The notes beneath the pieces were generated by a model. The model ran no database searches and was not told the origin of the DNA. It saw only the letters and a list, made by a program, of their open reading frames with translations. The position numbers and the translations under genes were made by a program. From Spongiibacter marinus (GTDB lineage Bacteria > Pseudomonadota > Gammaproteobacteria > Pseudomonadales > Spongiibacteraceae): a stretch of 64,000 nt of DNA. Shown here piece by piece: positions 39,307 through 51,171 of the stretch. How positions within the stretch are numbered: position 1 is the stretch's first letter; each line of letters starts with the position of its first letter. Location of the stretch: the NCBI RefSeq assembly GCF_016906995.1, contig NZ_JAFBBD010000003.1, forward strand, positions 370,689 through 434,688. Direction: 5' to 3'.

Positions 39307-39488
39307 GCCATCAACTCTCTGAAGTCGGAAATGCGCTTGTACTGTAAGCCGTATCGACAGGCTGCAGTGAACACGCTTACAATCAGCCCACGCATAGAAC
39401 GCAGCGGGCCGACAGAAAGACGCGGAAGTATAACCGAGTCACTGCCCAGACCCAAAACGCAGACAGGGAATCCGGCAAAGCCGAGTAC

Positions 39489-40286
39489 ATGAACATTGCA
39501 AGCAGCCTGATAGCAGTCCTTCTATACTTCTTTGCCACTGGCGCGCAGGCGAGGCGCCTTCGCCTTGGCAACGGCCAGCAACTCAGCCGCGGCGCACTGT
39601 GCTTCGGCGCGACAGCCATTACAGCCCATTTTGTGGCGGCGGTAAGCGCCATTGCCACCCCCATGGGCGCAGACCTGGGGCTGTCGCAGCTGTTTTCGCT
39701 CCTCACCGGCCTGATTTGCGCGATCACTCTCGGGGCCAGTCTTCGCCGCCCCATACACAACCTGCTGCTGGCGCTGTTCCCCCTGGCCATTCTCGCCATT
39801 GCTCTGGAGTTACTTCTACCGGGTCAGCAAGTTGGCGAAAAGCACTCTGCAGGCATGTACAGCCACATTATTTTATCAATATTGGCGTACAGCATGCTCA
39901 CCATCGCCGCCGTTCAGGCACTGGTACTGGCCAGCCAGGACCGTATGCTGCGCCAGCACCAGCTTCGCGGCTTGCCCAGCTTTATGCCGCCACTGCAAAC
40001 CATGGAGAGCATGTTGTTTGAGCTGGTTGCCGCGAGCTTCCTGCTGCTAACGGCGGCCATTGGCACCGGCGTGGTATTCGTCGATGACCTGTTAGGCCAG
40101 AACCTTGCCCATAAAACGCTGTTTTCCATCATGGCATGGCTGCTGCTCGGCGTGCTTATTGGTGGGCGGCTCGCCCTCGGCTGGCGCGGCCGCACAGCGA
40201 TTCGCTGGACACTGTGGGCCTTCGCCTTCCTGCTGCTGGGTTATCTTGGCACCAAAATCGCCCTGAGCTTGATTGCCAGCCCCTAA
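39489..40286 (+). CDS. ypjD: CcsA/HemX-like cytochrome c assembly family membrane protein (YpjD)
   Basis: 265 aa with about eight hydrophobic helices. The C-terminal half shows the family pattern of a short DDLLGQNLAHKTLFSIMAWLL segment followed by GRTAIRWTLWAFAFLLLGYLG. Members related to CcsA/HemX are often found between ffh and a CNNM/CorC gene, exactly the context here. Haem handling is the family inference; in E. coli YpjD is not essential for cytochrome c maturation, so the function is open. It is divergent from ffh. Confidence 0.88.
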   Translation: MNIASSLIAVLLYFFATGAQARRLRLGNGQQLSRGALCFGATAITAHFVAAVSAIATPMGADLGLSQLFSLLTGLICAITLGASLRRPIHNLLLALFPLAILAIALELLLPGQQVGEKHSAGMYSHIILSILAYSMLTIAAVQALVLASQDRMLRQHQLRGLPSFMPPLQTMESMLFELVAASFLLLTAAIGTGVVFVDDLLGQNLAHKTLFSIMAWLLLGVLIGGRLALGWRGRTAIRWTLWAFAFLLLGYLGTKIALSLIASP

Positions 40287-40367
40287 CTTATGAGCCTGGC
40301 GGCTTGTGCTGCAGGCGGTTTTTCTTCAAGATTGGCACTGATTTTTTTCTCGGGAGTTTAGGGCTTT

Positions 40368-41642
40368 TTGAACGAGGCACCGCTGGGTCTTTTATTTGGA
40401 ATATTGGCCGCGCTGATCTTCTTTTCTGGTTTCTTCTCCGGTTCTGAAACTGGAATGATGTCCCTGAACCGCTACCGCCTGCGCCACAAAGTGAAAACTG
40501 GCCACCGCGGTGCCCGGCGCGCTGCACGCTTGTTGGAAAAACCCGACAGCCTGATCAGCACGATATTGATCGGCAACAATCTCATCAACAATCTTGCCGC
40601 TGCGCTCGCCACCGTACTCGCGATTCGTCTCTATGGCGACAACGCCGTTGTTCCCGCGTCTATTTTGCTGACCCTGGTCTTCCTGATTTTTGCCGAGATC
40701 ATCCCCAAGACCATTGCCGCGTATAAATCTGAAATGGTGGCCTATACCGTCAGCCATATCTTGCTACCGCTGCGTAGCCTGCTATTCCCGGTAATCTGGC
40801 TGGTTAGCCATATCACCCATATGGTGCTGCGCATGACCGGCGTTGAGAAGAATGACGGCAGCGAACACATCGGCATGGAGGAGTTGCGGACCATCGTCGG
40901 CGATGCCGGCCATCTGATCCCCAAACATCACCGCGGCATGCTCCTGAATATTTTGGACCTAGAGCTCATCACCGTGGACGACATTATGATCCCGCGCAAT
41001 GAGGTCTACGGCATTGATATTGAAGCCGACACGACGGCCATCATTGAGAAGCTGCGCGACGCCGAGTTTACCCGCATTCCGGTGTATCAAAACGACATTG
41101 ATAATGTTGTCGGCATTCTCCATCAGCGGGACATCATTAACAGCGTTGATGAGCACGGCAAAGTACAGCGCGACCGCCTGCTACGCGCCCTCCGCGCGCC
41201 CTACTTCATTCCGGAAGGCACGCCCCTGCACACCCAGCTATTTAACTTTCAAAAACAAAAGCGGCGCATGGGCATTGTTGTCGATGAGTACGGCGTGATG
41301 CAGGGTATTGTCACGCTAGAGGATTTGCTTGAAGAGATTGTCGGCGAGTTCACGTCCAACCTCAGCACTGACACCGACGACATCACCCACCAAAGCGATG
41401 GCACATTTGTGATCGACGGCACCACCACCGTGCGGGATATTAATAAAACCCTCAAGTGGGAACTGCCCACCGACGGGCCGAAAACACTGAACGGCCTGCT
41501 ATTGGAAACGCTCGAGAGCTTCCCAGAGGCAATGGTAGGGGTTACGGTTGAGGGCTACTGCTTTGAAATTATGGAAATGAAGGGCAACCTGATTCAGCTG
41601 GTAAGAGCCTACCCGAAAGGTCGCAACCGTCGGCGCGCATAG
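40368..41642 (+). CDS. CNNM/HlyC-CorC family transporter (CorB-like)
   Basis: 424 aa. The DUF21/CNNM membrane domain (about 1-180; four helices, with FFSGSETGMMSLNRYRL near 20-36) is followed by a CBS pair (about 200-320, DIMIPRNEVYGIDI and FTRIPVYQNDIDNVVGIL) and a CorC_HlyC domain (about 335-420). The family is implicated in Mg2+/Co2+ efflux or transport. The start is TTG 40368; no ATG precedes the conserved N-terminus and an AGGG/GGAG region lies just upstream. It reads with ypjD, 81 nt apart. Confidence 0.92.
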   Translation: MNEAPLGLLFGILAALIFFSGFFSGSETGMMSLNRYRLRHKVKTGHRGARRAARLLEKPDSLISTILIGNNLINNLAAALATVLAIRLYGDNAVVPASILLTLVFLIFAEIIPKTIAAYKSEMVAYTVSHILLPLRSLLFPVIWLVSHITHMVLRMTGVEKNDGSEHIGMEELRTIVGDAGHLIPKHHRGMLLNILDLELITVDDIMIPRNEVYGIDIEADTTAIIEKLRDAEFTRIPVYQNDIDNVVGILHQRDIINSVDEHGKVQRDRLLRALRAPYFIPEGTPLHTQLFNFQKQKRRMGIVVDEYGVMQGIVTLEDLLEEIVGEFTSNLSTDTDDITHQSDGTFVIDGTTTVRDINKTLKWELPTDGPKTLNGLLLETLESFPEAMVGVTVEGYCFEIMEMKGNLIQLVRAYPKGRNRRRA

Positions 41643-41651
41643 CGCCGACAA

Positions 41652-41843
41652 TTAGCCGTAGCGTTCCTTACAGCGCGCATTGGCCATACGGATAATCTCT
41701 CGGCGCTGCGCATCATTTACCGACGACCACTCGCGAATTTCGTCCACCGTTCGGTAACAGCCCAGACAGACATCTTGCTCATCCAGTGCGCACACCGAGA
41801 CACAGGGCGACTTGACTGGGGTTTCTAATGGTTCAGAACTCAT
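41652..41843 (-). CDS. DUF1289 small Cys-rich protein
   Basis: 63 aa. The DUF1289 signature is the [21 protein letters not shown] segment with Cys14, Cys18, Cys26 and Cys29, then [17 protein letters not shown] fifth Cys is near residue 58. Such Cys sets suggest metal or Fe-S binding, but the function is unknown. ATG 41843 overlaps the end of the upstream carbonic-anhydrase-like gene by 11 bp, so the two are coupled. The longer reading frame upstream is just that gene's other frame. Confidence 0.88.
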   Translation of the reverse strand: MSSEPLETPVKSPCVSVCALDEQDVCLGCYRTVDEIREWSSVNDAQRREIIRMANARCKERYG

Positions 41844-42402
41844 CGTTAAATTCCTCGCCATCACACTTTGCCGACACCAAGCTCTGGGGCCGCAAGTCGC
41901 TGAGAAAACGCTGACCATTCTCCACATAATGCTGAGCCGAGAGCGCCAGGGTTGCCTGCTCCACGTCGCTCAGTGCGCGCTTAACCTTCGCCGGCATTCC
42001 CATCACGAGCGAACCGTCGGGTATCTCCATACCCTCTGTCACCAGCGCATTGGCACCAATCAGGCAGTTTTTTCCGACTTTGGCGCCGTTGAGAACCACT
42101 GCATTCATCCCGATTAAACTGCCATCGCCAATCGTGCAGCCGTGCAACATGACCTTGTGGCCAACCGTCACATCCTTGCCAATACTCATCGGAAAACCGT
42201 GGTCGGTGTGCAGAATACTGCCATCTTGAATATTGCTGCCAGCACCAATGCGAATCTGTTCGGTGTCTCCGCGGATCACCACATTGAACCAAATGCTTAC
42301 ATTTTGGCTCAGCACAACGTCGCCAATCAGCGATGCATTGTCAGCCACAAAGTGACCATCACCGAGCATTTTGACTCGACGATCACCCAGTTCATACAAC
42401 AT
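41833..42402 (-). CDS. Gamma-carbonic-anhydrase-like hexapeptide-repeat protein
   Basis: 189 aa left-handed beta-helix protein of the YrdA/PaaY/gamma-CA type. Trimer zinc ligands are likely the His residues in ILHTDHGFP and [10 protein letters not shown]. Hexapeptide turns run about residues 20-140, followed by a C-terminal helix. Many members bind metal, and carbonic anhydrase activity is shown only for some, so activity here is unproven. It ends with an 11-bp overlap into the DUF1289 gene, a pairing often seen in this group. Confidence 0.9.
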   Translation of the reverse strand: MLYELGDRRVKMLGDGHFVADNASLIGDVVLSQNVSIWFNVVIRGDTEQIRIGAGSNIQDGSILHTDHGFPMSIGKDVTVGHKVMLHGCTIGDGSLIGMNAVVLNGAKVGKNCLIGANALVTEGMEIPDGSLVMGMPAKVKRALSDVEQATLALSAQHYVENGQRFLSDLRPQSLVSAKCDGEEFNDEF

Positions 42403-42420
42403 AGCTACTCTCTCGACCCA

Positions 42421-44945
<2,525 letters not shown>

Positions 44946-45049
44946 ACTCTCGATCACTAAAAATAAAGGCCGCAAGATTAACGGAAATCGCTTTCGGACT
45001 CCATTCATCGACATTTAGCGCGAAAACCGCAATTTTTTTAGCCGATGGA

Positions 45050-45077
45050 TTGACCGATTAAACAAGGCTGCTATAAT
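45050..45077 (+). promoter_or_regulatory. Promoter of tRNA-Leu(CAA)
   Basis: TTGACC (45050-45055), 16-nt spacer, perfect TATAAT (45072-45077), 14 nt before the mature tRNA 5' end. Confidence 0.85.
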
Positions 45078-45091
45078 CCCGCCTCCTCAAT

Positions 45092-45178
45092 GCCAGAGTG
45101 ATGAAATTGGTAGACATGAGGGATTCAAAATCCCTTGCCTTCACGGGCGTGCCGGTTCGAGTCCGGCCTCTGGTACCA
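45092..45178 (+). tRNA. tRNA-Leu (anticodon CAA)
   Basis: 87 nt including an encoded CCA. Acceptor stem GCCAGAG / CTCTGGT (one G-T pair). Anticodon stem AGGGA / TCCCT with loop TTCAAAA, giving CAA. The long variable arm (GCCTTCACGGGC) is typical of class II tRNA-Leu, and the T-arm is GCCGG TTCGAGT CCGGC. It reads UUG codons. The following 190 nt to 45369 contain no gene that I can see. Confidence 0.97.
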
Positions 45179-45369
45179 TCTCTTGCTTTACCCTCATTAC
45201 GCGATTTCCAAGTTGGCGAATTACCAAGCCTCGCAAGTTCTTGCGCTGTTCGGCAAATCCATTGCTTTGGATAAAACTGGCGGGAAGCCTTATCGCCGAA
45301 AGATTTTGGGCCAATTAGCGCCCTTTCGACGAGGAGCGATCAGCACTCCCTCCTCGCCCAATTCCAGCA

Positions 45370-46659
45370 TTACTCGGCAAATATCCCGATGGGAAGCGAT
45401 GGGGGGGGTGTGCTACAAACCTTTGGCTCGTTATTTTCAGCCCCTTCCTCTGCCCAGTACTGGAAGGGGAAAGAGGCATGGGCCGACCTGCCTTGAGCAT
45501 CGGTGACGACCACATAGAGTGTATAAGAGCCGAAGGTATCAGTGGTCACCGTCATCTTAAAGGGTTCCTGGAAGTCAACACTGACGTCAGCATTTTCAGG
45601 CTGGCATTGCACAGTCACATCCACCTTCAGCAAATCCAGGTCAGGATCATAAAAGGCGTTGTCGAGTGCCAAAACGATCGGGGCATTCTCATCAGCGTAA
45701 AACACCTTGTTATTCACCCACGACTTCGCTTCAGGAGCGCTATTACTGGCAGAAAATGCATCGACCTCCGACACCTTATCCATTGCTACGCCGGCGCTGA
45801 ACTGCTCACCGTCAGCCGTTGTAAAACCAATGCCGTAATGATTCAAAAACAATTTAAAGGCGGCTCGCTCATCACCGAATCCCGCTATGGTCGTCAACAC
45901 TCCATCCGCTTGAGACGACAGCAACACGGCTCCGCTGTTCTGATAATCCATGTAACCGTTTATTTCAGGAACGCCGAAAAAAGCATCCGGTAGCCGATAA
46001 TAAATTGAGGTAAAACGAAGATTGCTCTCATATTCCTCACCAACACCGGAATCAAACGTGGTGCCATGGCTTTCTGTTTCAACAAACAGGATGTTATTTT
46101 CGTCAACGCTCACTGAAAACACTTGAATAGTGCTGCGAGTGGTACGCTCTCCATCTTGAGAGCCGCTGTAATCGACATACTCAATGGTGGCCTTATAGGT
46201 CTTGGCAGCGTTGTCTACATCGTGAATATATGATCGGAGTGTGCCACTGATAAGCACACCATCTTCACTATCTTTGCAATTCTCATAGTCCTGAGCGATC
46301 GTTGCGCCACGATCCTTGATGGTGACCATCACATAACCAGAGTGATCACAAGCGACCTTCCTGCGGGTATTTTTAAGTTGAAAGGTCGGCATCGGCTGCG
46401 GATATAGTTTGCGTAATTCATCAAAAATAAAAATGGCCCCCATCGTTTCAAACCGCAGCGTTTCTGCCACCACTGGAACGTTGGCCCGCGTTAGCTCGTA
46501 CGTAGAGGACACTGAGTGATCAGCAAGATAGCCGGACGGAGGACGACTTGTCTCACCAGAGCCACCGCCCGATCCGCCACAACCGACAATCAGGGTAATT
46601 GATAAAACAACAAATACCGCCCTGCCAGTCAGGCAGAACCTCAATCCTTGAAGAAACAT
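45370..46659 (-). CDS. Surface or periplasmic lipoprotein with Ig-like C-terminus, unknown
   Basis: 429 aa. The lipoprotein signal peptide ends VGC-GGSGGGSG (Cys near 27), and a Gly/Ser linker follows. The middle (about 60-290) is beta-rich with no known motif. Residues about 320-410 (NAPIVLALDNAFYDPDLDLLKVDVTV... YTLYVVVTDAQGRSA) look like a cadherin/Ig-like domain. Start ATG 46659 has AGGAAG 8 nt upstream; a 12-codon longer frame is unsupported. No close relatives are apparent to me. Possibly an adhesion or envelope protein. It is a lone gene after tRNA-Leu, convergent with it, in a more accessory-looking stretch. Confidence 0.7.
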   Translation of the reverse strand: MFLQGLRFCLTGRAVFVVLSITLIVGCGGSGGGSGETSRPPSGYLADHSVSSTYELTRANVPVVAETLRFETMGAIFIFDELRKLYPQPMPTFQLKNTRRKVACDHSGYVMVTIKDRGATIAQDYENCKDSEDGVLISGTLRSYIHDVDNAAKTYKATIEYVDYSGSQDGERTTRSTIQVFSVSVDENNILFVETESHGTTFDSGVGEEYESNLRFTSIYYRLPDAFFGVPEINGYMDYQNSGAVLLSSQADGVLTTIAGFGDERAAFKLFLNHYGIGFTTADGEQFSAGVAMDKVSEVDAFSASNSAPEAKSWVNNKVFYADENAPIVLALDNAFYDPDLDLLKVDVTVQCQPENADVSVDFQEPFKMTVTTDTFGSYTLYVVVTDAQGRSAHASFPFQYWAEEGAENNEPKVCSTPPPSLPIGIFAE

Positions 46660-47007
46660 CTTTATACTTCCTATGTAATTAACCACTACCGGCAATAAGC
46701 CGCCGCCATCGACGGGGGCAGCCCCACGGTAGAACTCGTATTCAAGAGAGCGAATACCTAGAGTAAAACTTTAACTATTTAAATAACGATTTACCATAGC
46801 CGCAAAATACCCCGCCCCAGAGCAATCAAATACTCAACTACGCCTCCCCCTCATTTTACGCATGTCACCCAGCAGCGCTGGTAATTGCAACCAATCCCGG
46901 TTGCGCGAAAACAGCGCACACCCAGCGAAGCCTTTGCAGCGAGGCTGCGTCCTATTACACTGCGGCTCTTGTTTTATTTAGTCATTACAATAAGGAACGA
47001 CGGACAC
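46660..47007. other. 348-nt intergenic region, no gene seen
   Basis: Divergent spacer between the lipoprotein and the thioesterase. It is AT-rich near 46760-46790, which could hold the leftward promoter. A frame open from 46885 into the thioesterase has no Shine-Dalgarno sequence and is not called. Confidence 0.5.
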
Positions 47008-47595
47008 ATGTCGGCCAATACTGCCTCATCGCAATTGCTTCGCCTCAGTCGGGCGCTACAGGAAAGTCTGGAACTCAGCATTGACGTTAACGCCGATGCG
47101 GAGCGGCTCGCTGAACTTGCCAGCCAGGTGGAAGCGCTGAACGATCAGCTCAGTGCTCACCAGGGCGAGAAGATCATGCCCTATTTCAATATGGAGTTTG
47201 GTGATGAGCTGCGCGAGGCCCTGCCCTACGGCCCTGCCACCGGCCGCTACAATGCGTACTCTCCCGATATGGAAGTTGTGGTAGAGAATGACCGCGTAGT
47301 CAGTGATATCTGCTTTGGCAAACGTCACGAGGGCCCGCCAAATAGCGTGCACGGCGGCGTGACGAGCCTGGTTTTCGACCAATTACTGGCCTTTGCCTGC
47401 CTGCGCAATGGCACCCCGGGCTATACCGCATCGCTGAAGGTCAATTACCGGCGTCCTGTCCCGCTATACAAAACGCTGCGCTTCGACACGTGGCTGGAAG
47501 ATATCGGTGAGCGCAAAATTATCGCCCACGGTGAGTGCCGTGATGGCGACGACGTACTTGCCTCATCTGAAGGCTTGTTCATCCGAATCGTGTAA
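47008..47595 (+). CDS. PaaI-type hotdog thioesterase
   Basis: 195 aa. The N-terminal about 85 residues form a helical region (LSRALQESLELSIDVNADAERLAELASQV pattern). The hotdog domain (about 95-195) has the family motif NSVHGGVTSLVFDQLLAFA near 115-133 and SLKVNYRRPVPL near 143-154. Likely hydrolyses an acyl- or aryl-CoA; substrate unknown. The N-terminal helical extension is longer than in the smallest PaaI proteins. Start ATG 47008, with AAGGA/GGACAC upstream. It is 47 nt before the TonB receptor gene, possibly cotranscribed. Confidence 0.82.
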   Translation: MSANTASSQLLRLSRALQESLELSIDVNADAERLAELASQVEALNDQLSAHQGEKIMPYFNMEFGDELREALPYGPATGRYNAYSPDMEVVVENDRVVSDICFGKRHEGPPNSVHGGVTSLVFDQLLAFACLRNGTPGYTASLKVNYRRPVPLYKTLRFDTWLEDIGERKIIAHGECRDGDDVLASSEGLFIRIV

Positions 47596-47642
47596 TATTC
47601 ACCCTGCTACTAGCCACCCTGACACTAACGGGATCGAACCGA

Positions 47643-49700
47643 ATGAATCTTGTAAGACTGCGCCCACTAAGCCTGCTGCTGGCGGGTATGAGCCCTCTAC
47701 TCTGGGCGGATCAGGCACCAAGCACCAGCACAACGATGGAGCAAGTGTCCGTTACGGCTAGCCGAACCGAGCGCGACCCGCAGGATTTAAGCGTCGCTAT
47801 CAGCGTGATAGACCAAGACAGCCTCGACCGAATCGGTCATACCCACATTAGCGAGCTACTGAGCCGTGCGCCGGGGGTGTGGATAAGCCGCGGCAACGGT
47901 CAGGAACACCTCACCGCGATTCGCTCCGGGGTGCTCACAGGCGCGGGAAGTTGTGGCGCGTTCTACTTCGCTGAAGACGGTATCCCGCTGCGCGGCCCTG
48001 GCTTCTGCAACGTCAACCAACTTTTTGATGTAAACGGCGAACAAGCGGCCCGCATTGAAGTGATTCGCGGCCCCGGTACTGCCGTGCACGGCAGCAACGC
48101 CCTCAATGGCGTTATCAACGTTGTCAGCCGGGCGCCAAGCGAAACACCAGAAACGCAGATCGCCGCGGAAGGCGGCCCCAATGACTACGGCCGCCTCAAG
48201 TTTAGCCATAGCAACACCGTGGGCAAGCACGGCTATCGCATTAGCGCACACGGCAGCAGTGATGGCGGTTACAAAGATGATTCTGGCTATGACCAGCAAA
48301 AGCTGTCGCTACGTCACAACTACAGCGGCGCAGTCTGGTCGGTGCAGTCGCTGCTATCCGCGGCAAACTTGCAACAAGAAACCGCGGGATACGTGCTCGG
48401 CAAAGACGCCTACAAAGACGACAGCCGCAAGCGTGAAAACCCCAACCCCGACGCATACCGCAATAGCAAAAATGTGCGCTTCTACAGCCGTTTTGAACGC
48501 GATGGCACCCAAGACAGCCACTTTGTAGTCACGCCGTATCTGCGCTACACCGATATGAGCTTTCTACAGCATTTTCTTCCCGGCACCCCGCTTGAAGAAA
48601 ATGGCGAGCGCAGCGTCGGTGTGCAAACGGCGTTCTACCAGCAAAGCAGCGACAAACTTACCCTGCACAACGGCTTTGACATGGAACTGAGCCAAGCCTA
48701 CCTGGAGCAGCAGCAGGACAGCGCCGGCTTTGGCCCTTTCCCCCAGGGAAAACACTACGACTACGAAGTCGATGCCCGCTATTTCGCTTGGTTTGTTGGC
48801 GGTGACTACGAGGTCAGCGATACAACTCGCCTGAACTTCGGCGGGCGTTACGATATTCAGTTTTACGACTACGACAACCGCATGATTAGCGGCAACACCG
48901 CCGACGATGGCACCCCCTGTGCAACGGGCAACGGTGCCTGTCGCTACGCGCGGCCAGACGACCAAAGCGAACGTTTTAGAAATTGGTCTTTCCACGGCGG
49001 AGTGGTCCACCAGTTAAACGCCCATCACAGCTTTACCGCCAACCTCGCCCACGGCTTTCGGGCGCCTCAGGCCAGTGAACTCTATCGCCTGCAAAATCAG
49101 CAGCTCACATCCAAACTGGAGGAAGAGCTGCTGAATAGTGCAGAGATAGGACTGCGCGGCGAGTGGCAGAATTTCAGCTATCGAAGTGCGGTGTACTGGC
49201 TGCAAAAAGACGACGTCATTATTCAAGACAGCAACCGCCAGAATGTAAACGGCGGGCGCACAGAAAGCCGCGGCCTGGAACTTGAAGTGAACTGGGCGCT
49301 CACCGAGCAGCTGCTTTGGCGCCTGCAAGGCAGCTACGGCAAGCACCAGTACGACAACGATGCACTGACCAAAGCCGGCAACGAACTCGACACTGCCCCA
49401 CGTCAGCTCGCCAGCACACAACTCGTCTGGCAGGCCACCCCAAGCACGGTGCTCAGCCTTGAAGCCGTGCACCAGAGTGAGTACTTCCTCGAAGCCGACA
49501 ACCGCTTCCGCTACCCCGGGCACACACTGCTTCATGCTCGCTGGGTGCAGCACTACGGTGAGCACGTCTACAGCGTGGTGCGGGTAAATAACATTGAGGA
49601 TGTCGACTACGCAGAGCGCGCCGACTATGCGTTTGGCAACTACCGTTACTTTATCGGCGAGCCCCGCAGCGTCTTTGTTGAGCTTGGCGTCAATTTCTAG
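47643..49700 (+). CDS. TonB-dependent outer-membrane receptor
   Basis: 685 aa. The signal peptide ends near LLWADQ (residue 23). A probable TonB box is EQVSVTA (about 34-40). The plug domain (about 45-160) has ISELLSRAPGVWISRG and RIEVIRGPGTAVHGSNALNGVINV; a 22-strand barrel follows and ends in an aromatic Phe (VELGVNF), as needed for insertion by BAM. Two Cys in the plug (GSCGAFYF, GFCNVNQ) and two in a loop (CATGNGAC) may form disulfides. The substrate cannot be told: siderophore, cobalamin, or other nutrient. There is no adjacent ABC transporter. Confidence 0.92.
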   Translation: MNLVRLRPLSLLLAGMSPLLWADQAPSTSTTMEQVSVTASRTERDPQDLSVAISVIDQDSLDRIGHTHISELLSRAPGVWISRGNGQEHLTAIRSGVLTGAGSCGAFYFAEDGIPLRGPGFCNVNQLFDVNGEQAARIEVIRGPGTAVHGSNALNGVINVVSRAPSETPETQIAAEGGPNDYGRLKFSHSNTVGKHGYRISAHGSSDGGYKDDSGYDQQKLSLRHNYSGAVWSVQSLLSAANLQQETAGYVLGKDAYKDDSRKRENPNPDAYRNSKNVRFYSRFERDGTQDSHFVVTPYLRYTDMSFLQHFLPGTPLEENGERSVGVQTAFYQQSSDKLTLHNGFDMELSQAYLEQQQDSAGFGPFPQGKHYDYEVDARYFAWFVGGDYEVSDTTRLNFGGRYDIQFYDYDNRMISGNTADDGTPCATGNGACRYARPDDQSERFRNWSFHGGVVHQLNAHHSFTANLAHGFRAPQASELYRLQNQQLTSKLEEELLNSAEIGLRGEWQNFSYRSAVYWLQKDDVIIQDSNRQNVNGGRTESRGLELEVNWALTEQLLWRLQGSYGKHQYDNDALTKAGNELDTAPRQLASTQLVWQATPSTVLSLEAVHQSEYFLEADNRFRYPGHTLLHARWVQHYGEHVYSVVRVNNIEDVDYAERADYAFGNYRYFIGEPRSVFVELGVNF

Positions 49701-49873
49701 CCCCGATAGCCTGGGCAGGGGCTTACCCTGCCTAGGTATAACTCCATAGCTACGCTGCGACTTACCCAAACACAGCGAGACCCAGGTCACCTTCCCGCGC
49801 TTCCCGTATTTTCTCTGTTCGGCAATTTCGCAATAGTCAGTAACCAGCGACACCGCGAATTCGGAGAGCAGCG

Positions 49874-50143
49874 ATGACATACACCGCCATATTTACAGCC
49901 CTGTTAATACTAATGCTCAGTAGCGCAGCCAGCGCCCAGACTGAACGCGATTTTGCCGGCCAGTCGCTCGACCAGGTTACCGTGACCCCGGAGACCATAC
50001 GCTCAGCGATTGTGCCCGCGCAGCGGCTGCCAAAGTTGCAGCTTCGGTCCGACTCGGAGCGCTTCGAGCTCTCGCTGCGCCATCGCAATGGCACAACACT
50101 CACCCTCGGCCCCTTGGGCATCTCGCTGTCTGCACGTTTTTAG
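49874..50143 (+). CDS. Small secreted protein, unknown function
   Basis: 89 aa. Signal peptide 1-21 (SSAASAQTERD). The mature 68 residues are Arg/Leu-rich and end in an alternating, beta-strand-like tail (LGPLGISLSARF) that finishes with Phe, reminiscent of an outer-membrane-targeted strand. GGAGAGC precedes the ATG. It lies 173 nt after the TonB receptor and its last 4 bp overlap the convergent LysR gene. It might be a receptor accessory protein, but that is only neighbourhood inference. Confidence 0.6.
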   Translation: MTYTAIFTALLILMLSSAASAQTERDFAGQSLDQVTVTPETIRSAIVPAQRLPKLQLRSDSERFELSLRHRNGTTLTLGPLGISLSARF

Positions 50144-51060
50144 TGTTGATTTGAGAGCGTCAAGGCGCTGTCCCAGGCCGGGTTTTCACCAATGTGCTCC
50201 AACATAAAATCGATAAAAACACGTACCTTCGGAGGCAGGTAGCGCCGCACCGGATACACGGCAAAGATTGACAGCTCCGGGCATTGATAGCCCGCCAATA
50301 CTTGTTGCAAACGACCTTCGCAAATATCCTCAGCAACGGCAAAGCTCGGCATTCGCGCAATGCCTCCCCCCTGGACCGCCATCTGTTTGATTGCAAGGCT
50401 GTTATTCAGCTCTGCTACCGGGCGCAAACGCACACTCTGGTGACCGTGCTCAGGGTGGGTAAAGTGCCACTCGGTTGACGACTGTTGATGGCGATAACTT
50501 AGAATTCGATGCTCTGCCAATCCAGCCACGTCACCCAGCGGGTTCGCTTTTACATACTCTGGAGAAGCCACCAACAGGTGCCGACAGGGCCCCAAGCGCC
50601 GAGCCACCATGCTGGAGTCTGCAAGATCGCTAATACGGATAGACACATCAAAGGCCGGTTCAATGAGTTCGACCTTGCGATCATCTAAATTGACCTCCAG
50701 ATCGAGCTCAGGAAAGCGCTGCTGTAACGCCGGCAGCAAGGGCGAAACATGCATCACCCCAAATGACATTGGCAGGTTTATGCGCAGCAAACCCGCCGGC
50801 TCGTCGCGCATAAGCGCGAGGTCTTCTATGGCGGCATCAATCTCCTGCAAGCCACCCCGGCACCGTGAATAAAAGCGACGCCCGGCGTCCGTTAGGCTCA
50901 AACTGCGCGTACTGCGATTGAGTAAGCGAAGCTGCAAGCGCGCTTCAAGGCGGCTCACCTGCTTGCTAACCAGCGACTTGGATATATTCAGCCGTGTTGC
51001 CGCTTCGGTAAAACTTCCAGCATCGACCACCTGAGCAAAAACATGGATGTCATCCAGCAT
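50140..51060 (-). CDS. LysR-family transcription regulator
   Basis: 306 aa. The N-terminal winged HTH (about 1-60) contains GSFTEAATRLNISKSLVSKQVSRLE and the linker helix; the periplasmic-binding-like effector domain is about 90-295. It is closest in feel to the AaeR/DmlR group that regulates divergent metabolic or efflux genes. It is divergently transcribed from the cyclase-nitroreductase-EamA genes across a 111-nt gap holding a dyad (51082-51102), so it is their likely regulator. Confidence 0.9.
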   Translation of the reverse strand: MLDDIHVFAQVVDAGSFTEAATRLNISKSLVSKQVSRLEARLQLRLLNRSTRSLSLTDAGRRFYSRCRGGLQEIDAAIEDLALMRDEPAGLLRINLPMSFGVMHVSPLLPALQQRFPELDLEVNLDDRKVELIEPAFDVSIRISDLADSSMVARRLGPCRHLLVASPEYVKANPLGDVAGLAEHRILSYRHQQSSTEWHFTHPEHGHQSVRLRPVAELNNSLAIKQMAVQGGGIARMPSFAVAEDICEGRLQQVLAGYQCPELSIFAVYPVRRYLPPKVRVFIDFMLEHIGENPAWDSALTLSNQH

Positions 51061-51081
51061 AGGCCACCAATTATATTTAAT

Positions 51082-51102
51082 TTGGAAACAATATTATTCC
51101 AA
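51082..51102. promoter_or_regulatory. Candidate LysR operator
   Basis: TTGGAA-N9-TTCCAA in the divergent promoter gap between the LysR gene and the cyclase gene. It contains the T-N11-A pattern expected for LysR-type sites and lies 22 nt upstream of the regulator's own start, suited to autoregulation. Confidence 0.6.
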
Positions 51103-51171
51103 TAAGGCGGATTATAAAAACAATTCAGCGCGCTAGGCTGGCCACCTGTTTGTACGTCAGGAGACCAAAGC

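Noticed and set aside
45092..45369. tRNA-Leu as an island insertion site
   Set aside because: The tRNA is intact, and no integrase or repeat of its 3' end was found downstream.
49014..49880. 288-codon open frame opposite the TonB receptor
   Set aside because: It mirrors the receptor's codon pattern on the other strand, has no Shine-Dalgarno sequence, and the receptor is clearly the real gene.
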